A DNA stretch of 64,000 nucleotides from Clostridiales bacterium Firm_09 (GTDB lineage Bacteria > Bacillota > Clostridia > Christensenellales > DTU072), in contig LVAO01000006.1 of the NCBI GenBank assembly GCA_001604065.1, positions 1 to 64,000 of the forward strand, read 5' to 3'. This document shows, piece after piece, positions 30,311-41,395 of this stretch. Each line of letters opens with the position of its first letter. The first letter of the stretch is position 1. The notes under the pieces were generated by a model. The model saw only the letters and a program-made list of their open reading frames with translations. It made no database searches and had not been told where the DNA came from. The position numbers and the translations under genes are program-made.

Positions 30311-30356
30311 TGACATATGTCAATTATTATTATACTCTGTTTCTGACAGATGTCAA
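30311..30356 (-). promoter_or_regulatory. Promoter TTGACA-16 bp-TATAAT with two TGACATnTGTCA palindromes (30311-30322 and 30344-30355)
   Basis: Minus strand ATTGACATCTGTCAGAAACAGAGTATAATAATAATTGACATATGTCAGAA. Confidence 0.75.
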
Positions 30357-30489
30357 TAACTATTTGATATTTTTTTATTTTGCCTTTTAATGAAATCAAA
30401 AAAGCAATTCCTGAGGCAGTTGCCATCCTGCACTGCCCCATGACAGGAATCGTCCTCCCAAGAAAATATCAGCTGCTCATCTTCTGCCC

Positions 30490-30515
30490 CGGGCGGCATA
30501 ATTCCGCCCGATTTT
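30490..30515. terminator. Hairpin downstream of parC, T-run on the plus strand only
   Basis: CGGGCGGCATAATTCCGCCCG then ATTTTTCTT (plus). Confidence 0.4.
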
Positions 30516-30528
30516 TCTTATTTACAGA

Positions 30529-33018
30529 TTAATCAGAGGCTTCATCGATGTGATGTATGACCTTATCAATTTTTGTACCCCTTATAACAGGCTTGCCTTT
30601 GCTTTCCCGCCTGTCAATGCGTATCTGTTCCGTGTTGAGAACGGTAATATTTTTTTCATTGTCAATGATGGCTAAGGAAAAAGCGTCCAGAACCTTCCCT
30701 GCAAAGATAACACTGTTTCTTTCTCCCAAGTCGATTATTCTGACGCCTTTGCGGTTGCGTTTCATCCGTTCAAATTCGCGAGCAATGACTTTTTTGGCAT
30801 AGCCGCTGTCTGTAATGACGGCTATTTCTCCGAGCGGATAAAAGACATCCTTATTCCCTTCCTGTTCGGCCTCCACCGTCGTCTGCCCGGCATAGACCAC
30901 GCTTGCCCCCTCATTCAGCGCGACCCCTATTACACCGCCCGCAATACGTCCCTGCACGGGATAATCCTCCGCATCGGTGTTGACGCAGAGTCCGTCGGAA
31001 GTAACAAACAGAATGGAAGCATTGGGCTCTGCAAATTCTCCGCCGATGATCTCATCCCCCTCTTTGAGCACGCATACCTGATAGCTTTCTTTGTTGACAA
31101 AATAACTTCTGAACTGTGATTTCTTGACATTGCCTTGCTTTGTGTAGAGATAAAAATCCTTTTCGGCGTCCTTTTCCGGGTCAAAAGAGACAGCAAAAAC
31201 CGCTTTTTCTTTTTCGGGTGCGCCCGGATAGCAGCTTGCAAGCGTGCTGCCGCATTCTCCCCAGCGTTTTTCTTTTACAAAATCCGTAACGGATTTGTAG
31301 CAGTTGCCCAGATTGCCGAATATGAAAGTTTCTTTGCCGCCTCCCGTTTCTGCCATTGAAACGGCAAGCGCATCATAATCACAGTCTTCTGCCTCCCGGT
31401 TTGAAGAAAGATAATTGCGGCTGGACAACAGCTTGACACCGCCATCGGCATCTATGACAACTACACCCAGTTTGGAAGAGCGCTTGGTCGGGTCGTAAGG
31501 TTTGATATCAATTGCATCCAGACTGTCCACAATCGTCGTCAGACGTTTTGATTTGTATTTGTCGCGGATTTCTAAAAGCTCTTCGCGCACCACAGACATC
31601 TGTGCGCGCGGCGATGCGATGATTTCCGAAAGGCGGCCGATTGTTTTTTGCAGCTCTGCCAGCTCCGCTTCGAATTTGTATACATCCAGCTTGTTGATAT
31701 TGCCCAGCTGCAACGATAAGATCGCCTCCGCCTGCGCCTCTGAGAGAGAAAAACGTTCACGCAACTTGACTTTGGACTCATTACGTGTCGATGACCCTCT
31801 GATGATGGCAATCACTTCGTCAATTGCAGGCAGGATAAGTGAAAAACCCTCCAGAATATGCTCGCGTTTTTTTGCCAGGCCGATCTCATACTGGCTGCGC
31901 TTAAGAATAATGCCGCGCTGATATTCCAGATAATATTTAAGGATTTCTATTATCCCCATTTGTCTGGGTTTGCCGGCGGCAATGGCCACCATATTAACAT
32001 TGAAATTGGTCTGCAGATCGGTTTTCTGGAGCAGATAATTATAGATCTTTACGGCGTCCTCCCCCTTCTTCAGTTTGATGACAATCCGCATGCCGTTTCT
32101 GTCAGACTCGTCCGCGACATCGGCAATGCATCCCATCTCGTCTTTCTTGGTCTCTTTCAGCTCAAAAATCTTCTCAAGAAGTGTTTTCTTGTTGACTCCG
32201 TAAGGGATTTCGGTAATGACAATGTTCTGTTTGTCTCCCTCCGCATTCTCGATGTCGGACTTTGCACGCAGTATGATTTTCCCCTTGCCGGTCGCATACA
32301 TCTCTTCCAGGCCTTCATTAAGAAGAAAGCCTCCCGTCGGGAAGTCCGGGCCCTTGATAATCTTAAGAAGATCCGGCAGCTTGATCGAGGGCTGTTCGAT
32401 CATTGCGACACAGCCGTCAATGATTTCTGTCAAATTGTGCGAAGGGATATTGGTCGCAAGCCCGATTGCAATGCCTGTCGCGCCGTTGACCAGAAGATTG
32501 GGAAATCTGCCGGGCAGCACGTCCGGTTCTTCCAGCGTGTCGTCAAAATTCTTGTTCCAGCGGACGGTATTTTTGTCCAGATCCCGCAGAAGCTCCATTG
32601 CAAGCGGCTGAAGCCTGACCTCGGTATACCGCATAGCCGCGGCGGGATCGCCGTCGACAGAACCGAAGTTGCCATGTCCGTCCACAAGCGGCATACGCAT
32701 ATTGAATCCCTGCGCCATACGCACCATCGCATCATAAACGGAGGAGTCGCCATGCGGATGATATTTGCCCAGACATTCGCCCACAACACGCGCAGACTTT
32801 TTATATGCGCTGTCCGGTTTCATGCCCAGTTCGCTCATCGCATAGAGAATGCGACGCTGCACAGGCTTCAGGCCATCCTCAATGCGCGGGAGAGCTCTGT
32901 CCATAATGACCGCTTCGGAGTACGGCATCATAGAATCGGGAAGCACTTTTTCAATCGGTTTTTCGATGATGTTTTCGACAAAATTGTCCCTGATATCAAA
33001 TGCTTTTTGCCTTGCCAT
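30529..33018 (-). CDS. parC: Type IIA topoisomerase subunit A (ParC/GyrA family; no canonical GyrA box seen)
   Basis: [42 protein letters not shown]; start adjusted to MARQKAF. Confidence 0.88.
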   Translation of the reverse strand: MARQKAFDIRDNFVENIIEKPIEKVLPDSMMPYSEAVIMDRALPRIEDGLKPVQRRILYAMSELGMKPDSAYKKSARVVGECLGKYHPHGDSSVYDAMVRMAQGFNMRMPLVDGHGNFGSVDGDPAAAMRYTEVRLQPLAMELLRDLDKNTVRWNKNFDDTLEEPDVLPGRFPNLLVNGATGIAIGLATNIPSHNLTEIIDGCVAMIEQPSIKLPDLLKIIKGPDFPTGGFLLNEGLEEMYATGKGKIILRAKSDIENAEGDKQNIVITEIPYGVNKKTLLEKIFELKETKKDEMGCIADVADESDRNGMRIVIKLKKGEDAVKIYNYLLQKTDLQTNFNVNMVAIAAGKPRQMGIIEILKYYLEYQRGIILKRSQYEIGLAKKREHILEGFSLILPAIDEVIAIIRGSSTRNESKVKLRERFSLSEAQAEAILSLQLGNINKLDVYKFEAELAELQKTIGRLSEIIASPRAQMSVVREELLEIRDKYKSKRLTTIVDSLDAIDIKPYDPTKRSSKLGVVVIDADGGVKLLSSRNYLSSNREAEDCDYDALAVSMAETGGGKETFIFGNLGNCYKSVTDFVKEKRWGECGSTLASCYPGAPEKEKAVFAVSFDPEKDAEKDFYLYTKQGNVKKSQFRSYFVNKESYQVCVLKEGDEIIGGEFAEPNASILFVTSDGLCVNTDAEDYPVQGRIAGGVIGVALNEGASVVYAGQTTVEAEQEGNKDVFYPLGEIAVITDSGYAKKVIAREFERMKRNRKGVRIIDLGERNSVIFAGKVLDAFSLAIIDNEKNITVLNTEQIRIDRRESKGKPVIRGTKIDKVIHHIDEASD

Positions 33019-33019
33019 G

Positions 33020-34987
33020 CTATCCTCCGTACTTCTCCGCAAACGTGTCAACCTTATTGAAGTTTGCGTTGTCGTAAATAAAATCCTTTCTCGCCGAAAC
33101 ATCGTCGCCCATCAGGGTCGATATCATCCGTTCTGCTTCGGCGGCATCTTCCACGGTCACGCGCATCAGCGTACGCTTCTGCGGATTCAGCGTCGTTTCC
33201 CAAAGCTGCTCGGGATTCATCTCGCCCAGTCCTTTATAACGCTGCAGCGTATACGGGCCCTTCACACCCTCCAGAAGCTTATCCAGCTCCTCGTCATCAT
33301 AAGCGTATTGGACTTCGCCCTTCCTCTCTATTTTATAAAGAGGTGGCATCCCGATATAGACATGGCCCTCGCTTATAAGCTGGCGCATGTACCGGTAGAA
33401 AAAAGTCAGAAGAATCGCGCGGATATGCGCGCCGTCCTGATCTGCATCGGCCAGAATGATGACTTTATTATATTTCAGATTTGAAATATCAAAATCCTTA
33501 TCATAATCGGTTCCCAGCGCATAAATGATGGTCTTGATTTCTTCGTTGGCGATAATCTGTTCCTTGCGCTTCTTCTCACAATTCAAAGGTTTGCCGCGCA
33601 AGGGAAGTACCGCCTGAAAGCTCCTGTCACGTCCCTGCTTAGCAGAGCCGCCTGCAGAATCCCCTTCTACAATAAAAAGCTCGTTGTTGTCGGCGTTTCT
33701 TCCGGAGCAGGCAGAAAACTTGCCGATAAGGACACTGCCCGTCATGGCGTTTTTTTGCCTTTGGGCATCCTTTGCGCGTTTTTCGGCATCCCTAACCTTA
33801 CTTGAATTAAGCCCGATTTTTACAATCAGATTGCCTATATCTTTGTTTTTGGGTTGGGACAGATACTCATCCAGCTTCTCTCCGACAATGGACTCCACAA
33901 TACTTTTGACTTCCGGATTGCCCAGCTTGGTTTTTGTTTGCCCTTCAAACTGGACATTCTGCATTTTTATACTGAGGATCGCCGTCATACCGTCGCGGTA
34001 ATCGTCGCCGATAATATTGCTGTCCTTTGTTTTAAGCAGATTGTTCTTTCTCGCATAATCGTTAAAACATCGGGTCATGGCGGATTTGAATCCGGTTTCG
34101 TGCGTGCCGCCTTCGGTTGTCGGAATGTTGTTGACGTACGAAATAACCGTTTCGCCGTAATTGGTTGTATATTGGATGGCCAACTGCAATTCAAAATTTT
34201 CGCTTGCGCCCTCCAGATAGATTACTTTGGGGGATTGCAGTTCTTTTGAACTGTTAATATAGCGTACAAAGTCTTCCAGACCTCCCTTAAACATAAAAAC
34301 GCTGTTTCTGGGTTTGCCTTCTTCATCCGTTGAACGGAGATCGGTGACAGAAAGCGTGACGCCCTTATTAAGGTAGGCAAGCTCGCGGATTCTTTTTTTG
34401 ATTTCGTTGAAGTCAAACACCTCTTTGCCAAAGACGGCTTCGTCGGGAAGAAAAGTCACCTTCGTTCCCCGCAGCTTATTGGTTTTTCCCACGACGATAA
34501 GCGGTGTCTTCGTCACACCGCTTTTCACCTTGCCATTTACAATCGGGCTGTGGAACTCCTGACGATATTCCAATTTGTCGCGATAAACCTGTACCGTCAG
34601 CCATTTGGAAAGGGCATTGGTAACGGATGCACCCACACCATGCAGACCGCCGGAAAACTTGTATTCGTTGTTATCGAATTTTCCGCCTGCGTGAAGCATC
34701 GTAAAAACAAGCTCTACGCCGCTTTTATTATATTTGGGATGAATATCAACCGGAATGCCTCTGCCGTTGTCCTCAACTGAAACAGAATTGTCTTCATTGA
34801 TGACAATGTCGATGCGGTCGGCATAACCGTTTGCCGCCTCGTCCATGGAATTATCAACAATTTCCCATAAAATATGGTGAAGTCCTTTTGCGCCGGTCGT
34901 GCCGATATACATTCCGGGACGCAGCCTGACCGCATCCAGGCCCTCCATGACGACGATATTTTGGGCATTATAATCCTTTTCGGGCAT
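33020..34987 (-). CDS. parE: Type IIA topoisomerase subunit B (ParE/GyrB family)
   Basis: [52 protein letters not shown]; start adjusted to MPEKDY. Confidence 0.9.
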   Translation of the reverse strand: MPEKDYNAQNIVVMEGLDAVRLRPGMYIGTTGAKGLHHILWEIVDNSMDEAANGYADRIDIVINEDNSVSVEDNGRGIPVDIHPKYNKSGVELVFTMLHAGGKFDNNEYKFSGGLHGVGASVTNALSKWLTVQVYRDKLEYRQEFHSPIVNGKVKSGVTKTPLIVVGKTNKLRGTKVTFLPDEAVFGKEVFDFNEIKKRIRELAYLNKGVTLSVTDLRSTDEEGKPRNSVFMFKGGLEDFVRYINSSKELQSPKVIYLEGASENFELQLAIQYTTNYGETVISYVNNIPTTEGGTHETGFKSAMTRCFNDYARKNNLLKTKDSNIIGDDYRDGMTAILSIKMQNVQFEGQTKTKLGNPEVKSIVESIVGEKLDEYLSQPKNKDIGNLIVKIGLNSSKVRDAEKRAKDAQRQKNAMTGSVLIGKFSACSGRNADNNELFIVEGDSAGGSAKQGRDRSFQAVLPLRGKPLNCEKKRKEQIIANEEIKTIIYALGTDYDKDFDISNLKYNKVIILADADQDGAHIRAILLTFFYRYMRQLISEGHVYIGMPPLYKIERKGEVQYAYDDEELDKLLEGVKGPYTLQRYKGLGEMNPEQLWETTLNPQKRTLMRVTVEDAAEAERMISTLMGDDVSARKDFIYDNANFNKVDTFAEKYGG

Positions 34988-35026
34988 ACATCCTCCTATG
35001 TAAAAGCGCATAAAAAAACACTATAT

Positions 35027-35055
35027 ATGGTAGCATATAGAATGAATAGTGTCAA
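35027..35055 (-). promoter_or_regulatory. Predicted parE promoter TTGACA-17 bp-TACCAT
   Basis: Direct reading of the minus strand. Confidence 0.6.
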
Positions 35056-35222
35056 TCTATAGTTTTTCCGCTTAAGTATTTCCTGCATGCTTCGCAACCT
35101 CTGGCTTGAAGCGGCCGGAAAAGCATACATGCTATACTTGTCACGCTATCCGGGTACCGTGATTGAAGCCAGACCGCAGCAGGTCCCTGCGCATTCAAAA
35201 ACTCAAAGCATTCCTTTTGAAA

Positions 35223-35462
35223 TTATATCGTTTTGACCGTCTTCACTCTTTCGGCAACTGCTTCGGCGCGAAAACAATAACGGCCATTGGAATCGATATC
35301 GACGTCAACTTTCAATGAGTCCGGAGAATAATCAAAATAACTGCCTAGAACCCGGTCAAGGTCCGCACGCAGCACCTTCATCAATCCGTTGGGAAGATTG
35401 TCTTTATCGGTCAGCAGAACCCTTTTGAGACGTATGATTGAGTTTTTTCCATCCTGTTTCAT
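35223..35462 (-). CDS. minE: Cell division topological specificity factor MinE
   Basis: 79 aa; LLTDKDNLPNGLMKVLRADLDRVLGSYFDYSPDSLKVDVD; next to minD. Confidence 0.8.
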   Translation of the reverse strand: MKQDGKNSIIRLKRVLLTDKDNLPNGLMKVLRADLDRVLGSYFDYSPDSLKVDVDIDSNGRYCFRAEAVAERVKTVKTI

Positions 35463-35466
35463 ATTC

Positions 35467-36246
35467 TTATCCTCTCCTGTGGATGAATCTGTATATCAGT
35501 CCTTGGAACGGACGCTCGCAATCGTACACTTTGCCGCCTTTGCAAGCGACGGCCTCGGCAAGCATCTTATAAGCATTGTAACAGCGTTCGCTGCCGGTCT
35601 CGGCAAACGTTCCGGAAAATCCCAATTTATCGTCCTCGGGGATGGCTCCGCGCAGCGGTGTATGAAGAAGCTCCGCAATTTCCCGTGCGCTCATCGCCTC
35701 TTCTTTTATGACGAGGTCTCCGCGCACACGGTTGACAATCAATCCGATTTCTTTGATATTATAAGTCGTCAGCAGTCCCAGCACCTTGTCCGCGTCGCGC
35801 ACTGCGCTGATATGCGGCGTGGTGACAACCAAGGCCTCTCTAGCAGGCAAAACAGCGCGGTGAAAACCCTGTTCGATGCCTGCGGGGCAGTCAATGATGA
35901 CATAATCAAAATCCTTATCCAGTTCATTGATGACTGCGCAGAAGGCCTGCGCGCTGATGCTGTCCTGCGGGAGCAGCTTTGCAGAAGGAAGCAGATACAG
36001 ATTGTCAAGATTCTCATCGCGTATCAGCGCCTGTTTCAATCTGCATTTTTTTGCCACAACGTCGCCGATATCATAAATAATGCGGTTTTCTGCAGACAAT
36101 GCTACGTCGAGGTTATTCAAGCCGATATCCCCGTCCACCAGCACAACGGAAACGCCGCCGAGCGCCAAGGCAATGCCGAGGTTGGCCACTACCGTGGTTT
36201 TGCCGACGCCGCCCTTTCCCGATGTCACTACGATTCTTCTGCCCAT
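35467..36246 (-). CDS. minD: Septum site-determining protein MinD
   Basis: MGRRIVVTSGKGGVGKTTVVANLG; start adjusted from 36690. Confidence 0.94.
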   Translation of the reverse strand: MGRRIVVTSGKGGVGKTTVVANLGIALALGGVSVVLVDGDIGLNNLDVALSAENRIIYDIGDVVAKKCRLKQALIRDENLDNLYLLPSAKLLPQDSISAQAFCAVINELDKDFDYVIIDCPAGIEQGFHRAVLPAREALVVTTPHISAVRDADKVLGLLTTYNIKEIGLIVNRVRGDLVIKEEAMSAREIAELLHTPLRGAIPEDDKLGFSGTFAETGSERCYNAYKMLAEAVACKGGKVYDCERPFQGLIYRFIHRRG

Positions 36247-36340
36247 ATAAAAACGCCCTCTCCTCATGATATCATCGTGGAAAGGGCGTATTTTGTTGGT
36301 TCTGCGCGAAATGTTTCTTATTTTGCGTCCAAAGAAAACT

Positions 36341-38965
36341 TTATCCCTGCAGCTCTTTGATGCGTTTCTCCAGTTTGCTGCACAGCTCTTGTCCGGCCGC
36401 GAGGTTGGCAGTCTCCTTTTCGATGAGCTGCTTGGGCGCCTTGCCGGTGAAACCGGGATTGCCAAGAAGATTGGTGCAGCGTGCGACTTCTTGACGCGCT
36501 TTATTGAGATCTTTATTGAGCCGCTCAATCTCTTTGTCGATATCGATAAGTTCGCCCAAAGGCACAAAGATTTCGGAATGCTCAAGCAGCACGCTAGAAA
36601 CCTTCTCTTTGAGTTCTTCCCGCGAAGAAATATAGCGGATATCGCCCACGTTGGCAAGCTTGGAAATATAGGGGGCACTCTTTGCGACATAGGCCTGATC
36701 CGCAGTGATGATATACAACGTCAGTTTTCTGGACGGTGCGGCACCGGTCTCCGCCCGGAGGTTGCGGACGGAACGGATGATTTCTTTGACGTTTTCAAAG
36801 CGCTCAAAATCCTTTGCATAAGCAAATTTCTTGCAATGCGCAGGATATTTCTCCAACATAATGGTATCCGATTCGCCGATCTCCTGCCAGATTCTTTCTG
36901 TGATGAACGGCGTAAAGGGATGCATCAGTTTGAGAATCGTTTTGAGGACATAGGTCAGCACCGACAGCGTTTCGTCCTTTCTTTTTTCGTCGGTGCCATA
37001 CAACGCGGTCTTGGAAAGTTCGATATACCAGTCGCAGAAGTCGCTCCACACAAAATCATACAGCTTTGCGGATGCAAGGCCCAATTCGTATTTTCTGATA
37101 TTTGCATTGACTTCCGATACGGTCTTATCCAGCTTATACAGTATCCATTTGTCCGCGTGGTCAAGGCGGAAGGTGCCGAACACCGGCAGCTTTCTGCCCT
37201 CGGAACCGGTCAGAACGAATTTTGCCGCGTTCCAGATCTTATTCAGGAAATTGCGTGAAGGCTCCAATTTTTCTTCTCCGAAGCGGATATCGGAGCCAGG
37301 CGCAACGCCTGTGCAAAGCGAAAAACGCAACGCATCCGCGCCGTATTTCTGGATGAGTTCCAGAGGATCGATTCCGTTGCCCAAAGATTTGGACATCTTG
37401 CGTCCCTGCGAATCACGTACCAGACCATGTATGAGCACCTCCGGGAAAGGAATTTCTCCCATATGCGCGATTCCGGAAAAAATCATACGCGCCACCCAGA
37501 AAAAAATGATATCGTAAGCGGTTACCAGCACATTTGTAGGATAAAAGTACTTCAGATCCGCCGTCATCTCCGGGTAGCCGAGGGTTGAGAAAGGCCAAAG
37601 TGCGCTGGAAAACCAGGTATCCAGCACATCTTCATCCTGTCTGAGGTTTTTGCCGCCGCATTTGGGACAGACAGTGGGATCGGTTTTTTCTACAATCACC
37701 TCGCCGCAGTCCCCGCAGTACCAAGCGGGTATGCGATGTCCCCACCACAATTGACGGCTGATGCACCAGTCCTTGATATTCTCCATCCAATTGAAATAGG
37801 TTTTCGAAAAACGTTCGGGTATGAAAACGATTTTATTGGTGCGTACGGCTTTGATGGCGGGTTTGGCAAGTTCATCCATCTTCACAAACCATTGTTTGCT
37901 GACAATCGGCTCAACAATGCTTTTGCAGCGGTAACACTCTCCGACATTATGAGAGTACGGCTCTGTTTTTTCAATCAGACCCAGCGCCATGAGATCTTCT
38001 ACAATCTTTTTGCGCGCGGTGTCTCTGTCCAATCCTTTATACGCATAAGCATTCTCGTTCATTATGCCGGAGTCGTCCATGACGCGGATGACCGGAAGAT
38101 TGTGCCGGAGTCCCACTTCAAAGTCATTGGGATCATGGGCAGGCGTAATTTTGACCGCGCCGGAACCGAAACCAATCTCGACATAGCCGTCCGCTATGAC
38201 GGGAATCTGCCTGTCCGTAAGCGGCAGCCTGAGCTTTTTGCCCAAAGCAGACTTGTATTTCTCATCGGCGGGATTGACTGCCACTGCAGTATCGCCCAGC
38301 ATGGTCTCCGGTCTGGTGGTCGCTACAACGATATAGCCGCTGCCGTCCTCAAAAGGATAGCGGATATGCCACAAAAAGCTGTCCCGCGCCTCATATTCGA
38401 CCTCCGCATCGGAGAGCGCGGTTCTGCAGTCGGGACACCAGTTGATGATGCGGCTGCCGCGATAGATTTTGCCTTGTTTATAAAGGTTGACAAAAACCTC
38501 GCGTACCGCTCTGGAGCAACGTTCGTCCATCGTGAATGCCTCGCGCGTCCAGTCGCAGGAGCTTCCCAAACGGCGCAACTGCCGGACAATACGTCCGCCG
38601 TAGGTCTCCTTCCAGGCATAGGCGCGCTTCAGAAACTCTTCACGCCCGATGCTCTCTTTGGTCAGACCTTCTTTATGAAGCTGTTCGACGATTTTTACTT
38701 CGGTAGCAATGCTCGCATGGTCGGTACCCGGAAGCCACAGGGTCGAAAATCCCTGCATTCTCTTATGCCGGATAATAATATCCTGTATGGTATTGTTGAG
38801 CGCATGCCCCATATGCAGCTGTCCGGTTATGTTGGGCGGCGGAATCACAATGCTGTAAGGCGCTTTGCCGGGGTCAATCTGTGGGGTAAAATAACCCTTT
38901 TCTTCCCAGTTCTGATAGATTTCCGTTTCAAAAGACTGGGGTACATAATTTTTTGGTAACGTCAT
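36341..38965 (-). CDS. valS: Valyl-tRNA synthetase
   Basis: 874 aa; PPPNITGQLHMGHALNNTIQD; GRKMSKSLGN. Confidence 0.97.
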   Translation of the reverse strand: MTLPKNYVPQSFETEIYQNWEEKGYFTPQIDPGKAPYSIVIPPPNITGQLHMGHALNNTIQDIIIRHKRMQGFSTLWLPGTDHASIATEVKIVEQLHKEGLTKESIGREEFLKRAYAWKETYGGRIVRQLRRLGSSCDWTREAFTMDERCSRAVREVFVNLYKQGKIYRGSRIINWCPDCRTALSDAEVEYEARDSFLWHIRYPFEDGSGYIVVATTRPETMLGDTAVAVNPADEKYKSALGKKLRLPLTDRQIPVIADGYVEIGFGSGAVKITPAHDPNDFEVGLRHNLPVIRVMDDSGIMNENAYAYKGLDRDTARKKIVEDLMALGLIEKTEPYSHNVGECYRCKSIVEPIVSKQWFVKMDELAKPAIKAVRTNKIVFIPERFSKTYFNWMENIKDWCISRQLWWGHRIPAWYCGDCGEVIVEKTDPTVCPKCGGKNLRQDEDVLDTWFSSALWPFSTLGYPEMTADLKYFYPTNVLVTAYDIIFFWVARMIFSGIAHMGEIPFPEVLIHGLVRDSQGRKMSKSLGNGIDPLELIQKYGADALRFSLCTGVAPGSDIRFGEEKLEPSRNFLNKIWNAAKFVLTGSEGRKLPVFGTFRLDHADKWILYKLDKTVSEVNANIRKYELGLASAKLYDFVWSDFCDWYIELSKTALYGTDEKRKDETLSVLTYVLKTILKLMHPFTPFITERIWQEIGESDTIMLEKYPAHCKKFAYAKDFERFENVKEIIRSVRNLRAETGAAPSRKLTLYIITADQAYVAKSAPYISKLANVGDIRYISSREELKEKVSSVLLEHSEIFVPLGELIDIDKEIERLNKDLNKARQEVARCTNLLGNPGFTGKAPKQLIEKETANLAAGQELCSKLEKRIKELQG

Positions 38966-38990
38966 GGGTACAACCTCGTTCGAAATGATA

Positions 38991-39620
38991 TTAATCCTTT
39001 AATCTTTCGGATTTCCTCTCCGTCATGATTTTTCTGATGATCGGAATGGCTTGCTTCAGATAATTGAAAAACGCAACATAGGTCAGCAAAATACCGGCTC
39101 CAAGTATGATCCAATCAAGATTAAACGCCTTCTGCGCAAAAAATACATGGAAATAGCTTAAAAATACACCGGCTGAAATTGTCGCTGAAGCGATTTTGCC
39201 CATGATATTCGCCCGTATCATTTTGCTGGAGTTTGCCATATAAATGCCGCCTGCAATCATCACAGCTTCTTTGAGAAGCAGAAGAACAATAAATATCCAA
39301 TGCACCAGACCCGCTATGGTCAACGACAATACCGCCATCGTATGCATCAGTTTATCGGCCAACGGATCGAGCATAGTCCCGAGATCGCTACCTTGATGGA
39401 ATCTTCTTGCGATCATGCCGTCAAAGATATCCGTGGATGCCGCCGCAACCATAATTATAAGACCTATCAGCGGAAAGCCTTCGGGAAACTCCGCAGACTG
39501 CAGAATATAGGTATTTCGTGCAATTGTGTAATACATAAAAAAAGGAATCGCCACGACCCGCAGATACGTCAGTATATTCGGGATGGTAAAAATCTGATGC
39601 TTTAGATCTTCTTTTCTCAT
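38991..39620 (-). CDS. pgsA: CDP-diacylglycerol--glycerol-3-phosphate 3-phosphatidyltransferase
   Basis: 209 aa; DIFDGMIARRFHQGSDLGTMLDPLADK (CDP-alcohol phosphotransferase motif). Confidence 0.88.
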   Translation of the reverse strand: MRKEDLKHQIFTIPNILTYLRVVAIPFFMYYTIARNTYILQSAEFPEGFPLIGLIIMVAAASTDIFDGMIARRFHQGSDLGTMLDPLADKLMHTMAVLSLTIAGLVHWIFIVLLLLKEAVMIAGGIYMANSSKMIRANIMGKIASATISAGVFLSYFHVFFAQKAFNLDWIILGAGILLTYVAFFNYLKQAIPIIRKIMTERKSERLKD

Positions 39621-39834
39621 AGTGCTCCCTCTGATTATTGCTGAAACAATGTAAGTATATCACTTTGAAGAAAGTTTGACAACGATAATTTCAAGAGCAA
39701 AAAAACAGTGTCCGCCAAACAGACGTATTTGATGAATCAATAATACCAAGATAGTGGGGAAATTCAAAAAATTTTTTCTGCTTCCGGATTCGCTTTCCGC
39801 CGTATTCGATCTCTGAAAATCATGATTCTGCCCG

Positions 39835-40815
39835 TTATTTCATGCGCAGAATCTCTTTGAGTCTGCCGCTTTGGGCAAGCTCTCCGATGCCGCGCAAAAC
39901 GGCCGTTTCAGGTTCCGGGTCAATGACAACGGGAATGCGCAAGTATTTTGCAAAGTAGTCCTGCACGCCCTCAAGTGCCGCTCCGCCGCCCGCAAGATAT
40001 AACCCGCGCGCGCTTGCTTGGGCAATCATATCGGATGGGATTGTTGTGAACAGGCTTTCTGCAACCTCAACAATTTTTTTATAGCACCAGGTAAGCGCCG
40101 GCCGGATCACATCCGCGCCGACCATCTCCTTCCGCAGTGTTTTGTCCAGTATGCCTCTGCCAGCAACTTCTGCAGAAGACATATTGTTTATGTACAGACT
40201 TCCGATTTCCTTTTTTAATTTTTCGGCAGTAAAATCGCTGATGGAAATATTATAGCTGTCCAGCACCCTTTCCCGGATGCGCTTGTCCATTTCGCGCCCG
40301 GCGACATTGAGAGAACACGCCGATACAATACCCTTATCGTTCAGAACGGCGAATTCTGTTGTCCCGCCGCCGATGACTGCGGCAGCACTCCCTCTTTTGT
40401 CTATAAACGGCAGCAAGCCGAGGATACTTTCCACAAGCGTCACATCGCCGAAGCCCGCTTTTCGAAAAGCGTTTTCTGTATTTTCGCGTTCGGCAATCGA
40501 CAATCCGCATGGAATCAACGCAATCAATTCCACAGGCTCCCAAAAACGATGGGGCACAACCTTGCCGATGCAATGCGCTATCACCAGACTTGCAACTTCT
40601 GCATTGACAATGACACCATCCGATACAGGGTTGATAAAGCTCATGCGCTCATCGATGCTGCCCGCTTTGCGGAGGGCTTCGTTGCCGAATGCGACAAGCT
40701 CAAGACCGTTTTTGCGGCGCACCAAAGCAATATCGGGCTCCCGCAAAACTATTGTCTTGTAAAATACAGAGACGTTTGAGGTGCCCATATCGACAATGAT
40801 TGTTCTTTTGCGCAT
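39835..40815 (-). CDS. MreB-like actin family protein (divergent)
   Basis: 326 aa; IIVDMGTSNVSVF; VIGGGTTEFAVL; LYLAGGGAALEGVQDY. Confidence 0.8.
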   Translation of the reverse strand: MRKRTIIVDMGTSNVSVFYKTIVLREPDIALVRRKNGLELVAFGNEALRKAGSIDERMSFINPVSDGVIVNAEVASLVIAHCIGKVVPHRFWEPVELIALIPCGLSIAERENTENAFRKAGFGDVTLVESILGLLPFIDKRGSAAAVIGGGTTEFAVLNDKGIVSACSLNVAGREMDKRIRERVLDSYNISISDFTAEKLKKEIGSLYINNMSSAEVAGRGILDKTLRKEMVGADVIRPALTWCYKKIVEVAESLFTTIPSDMIAQASARGLYLAGGGAALEGVQDYFAKYLRIPVVIDPEPETAVLRGIGELAQSGRLKEILRMK

Positions 40816-40832
40816 TGTGTACTCCGTGGGGT

Positions 40833-41390
40833 CTATATAATGTGCAGCTCTGCAAGCGCTTTTTTTACCGCTTCTACGGGAAGTCCCATGATATTGGTAT
40901 AGTCGCCCTTATAGGATGCGACCAGTCTGCCGTCCTGCACCGCGTAAGCACCTGCCTTGTCATACGGCTGTTCGGTATCGACATATCGGACGATTTCTTC
41001 TTCCGTCAGCTTGCGGAACGTGACTTCCGACGCGACAGCCTCCTTGATTTCTCTTGAGCCGGTACGGACAATAAATCCGCTGTAGACGGTATGTGTCCTG
41101 CCCGAAAGCTCTTTGAGCATGTCCACCGCTTCCTGACGGGTGCAAGGCTTGCCATAATATTTGCCGTCCAGATATACCAGTGTGTCACAGGCAATGACGG
41201 CATCATATTGTTCTTTCTTCTCAGCCGCCTGTATCTTTCTTTGCGCAACGGCAAGAACCGTTTGTTCGGGAGTTGCGCAGACGACATCTTCATCCGCCTC
41301 GGGCGCCTGTACGTCATAGTCCGAAACGATTCTTGAAAGAAGTTCCCGCCTTCTCGGGGAACGCGATGCAAGCAAGATCTTATTTTTCAT
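40833..41390 (-). CDS. maf: Maf family nucleotide pyrophosphatase
   Basis: 185 aa; ILLASRSPRRRELLSRI; CDTLVYLDGKYYGKP. Confidence 0.94.
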   Translation of the reverse strand: MKNKILLASRSPRRRELLSRIVSDYDVQAPEADEDVVCATPEQTVLAVAQRKIQAAEKKEQYDAVIACDTLVYLDGKYYGKPCTRQEAVDMLKELSGRTHTVYSGFIVRTGSREIKEAVASEVTFRKLTEEEIVRYVDTEQPYDKAGAYAVQDGRLVASYKGDYTNIMGLPVEAVKKALAELHII

Positions 41391-41395
41391 GATGG

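Noticed and set aside
31858-33060. 400 aa plus-strand ORF opposite parC
   Set aside because: Antisense shadow of a well-supported topoisomerase gene; no recognisable protein motifs.
37736-38959. 407 aa plus-strand ORF opposite valS
   Set aside because: Shadow ORF of valS; no SD or family resemblance.
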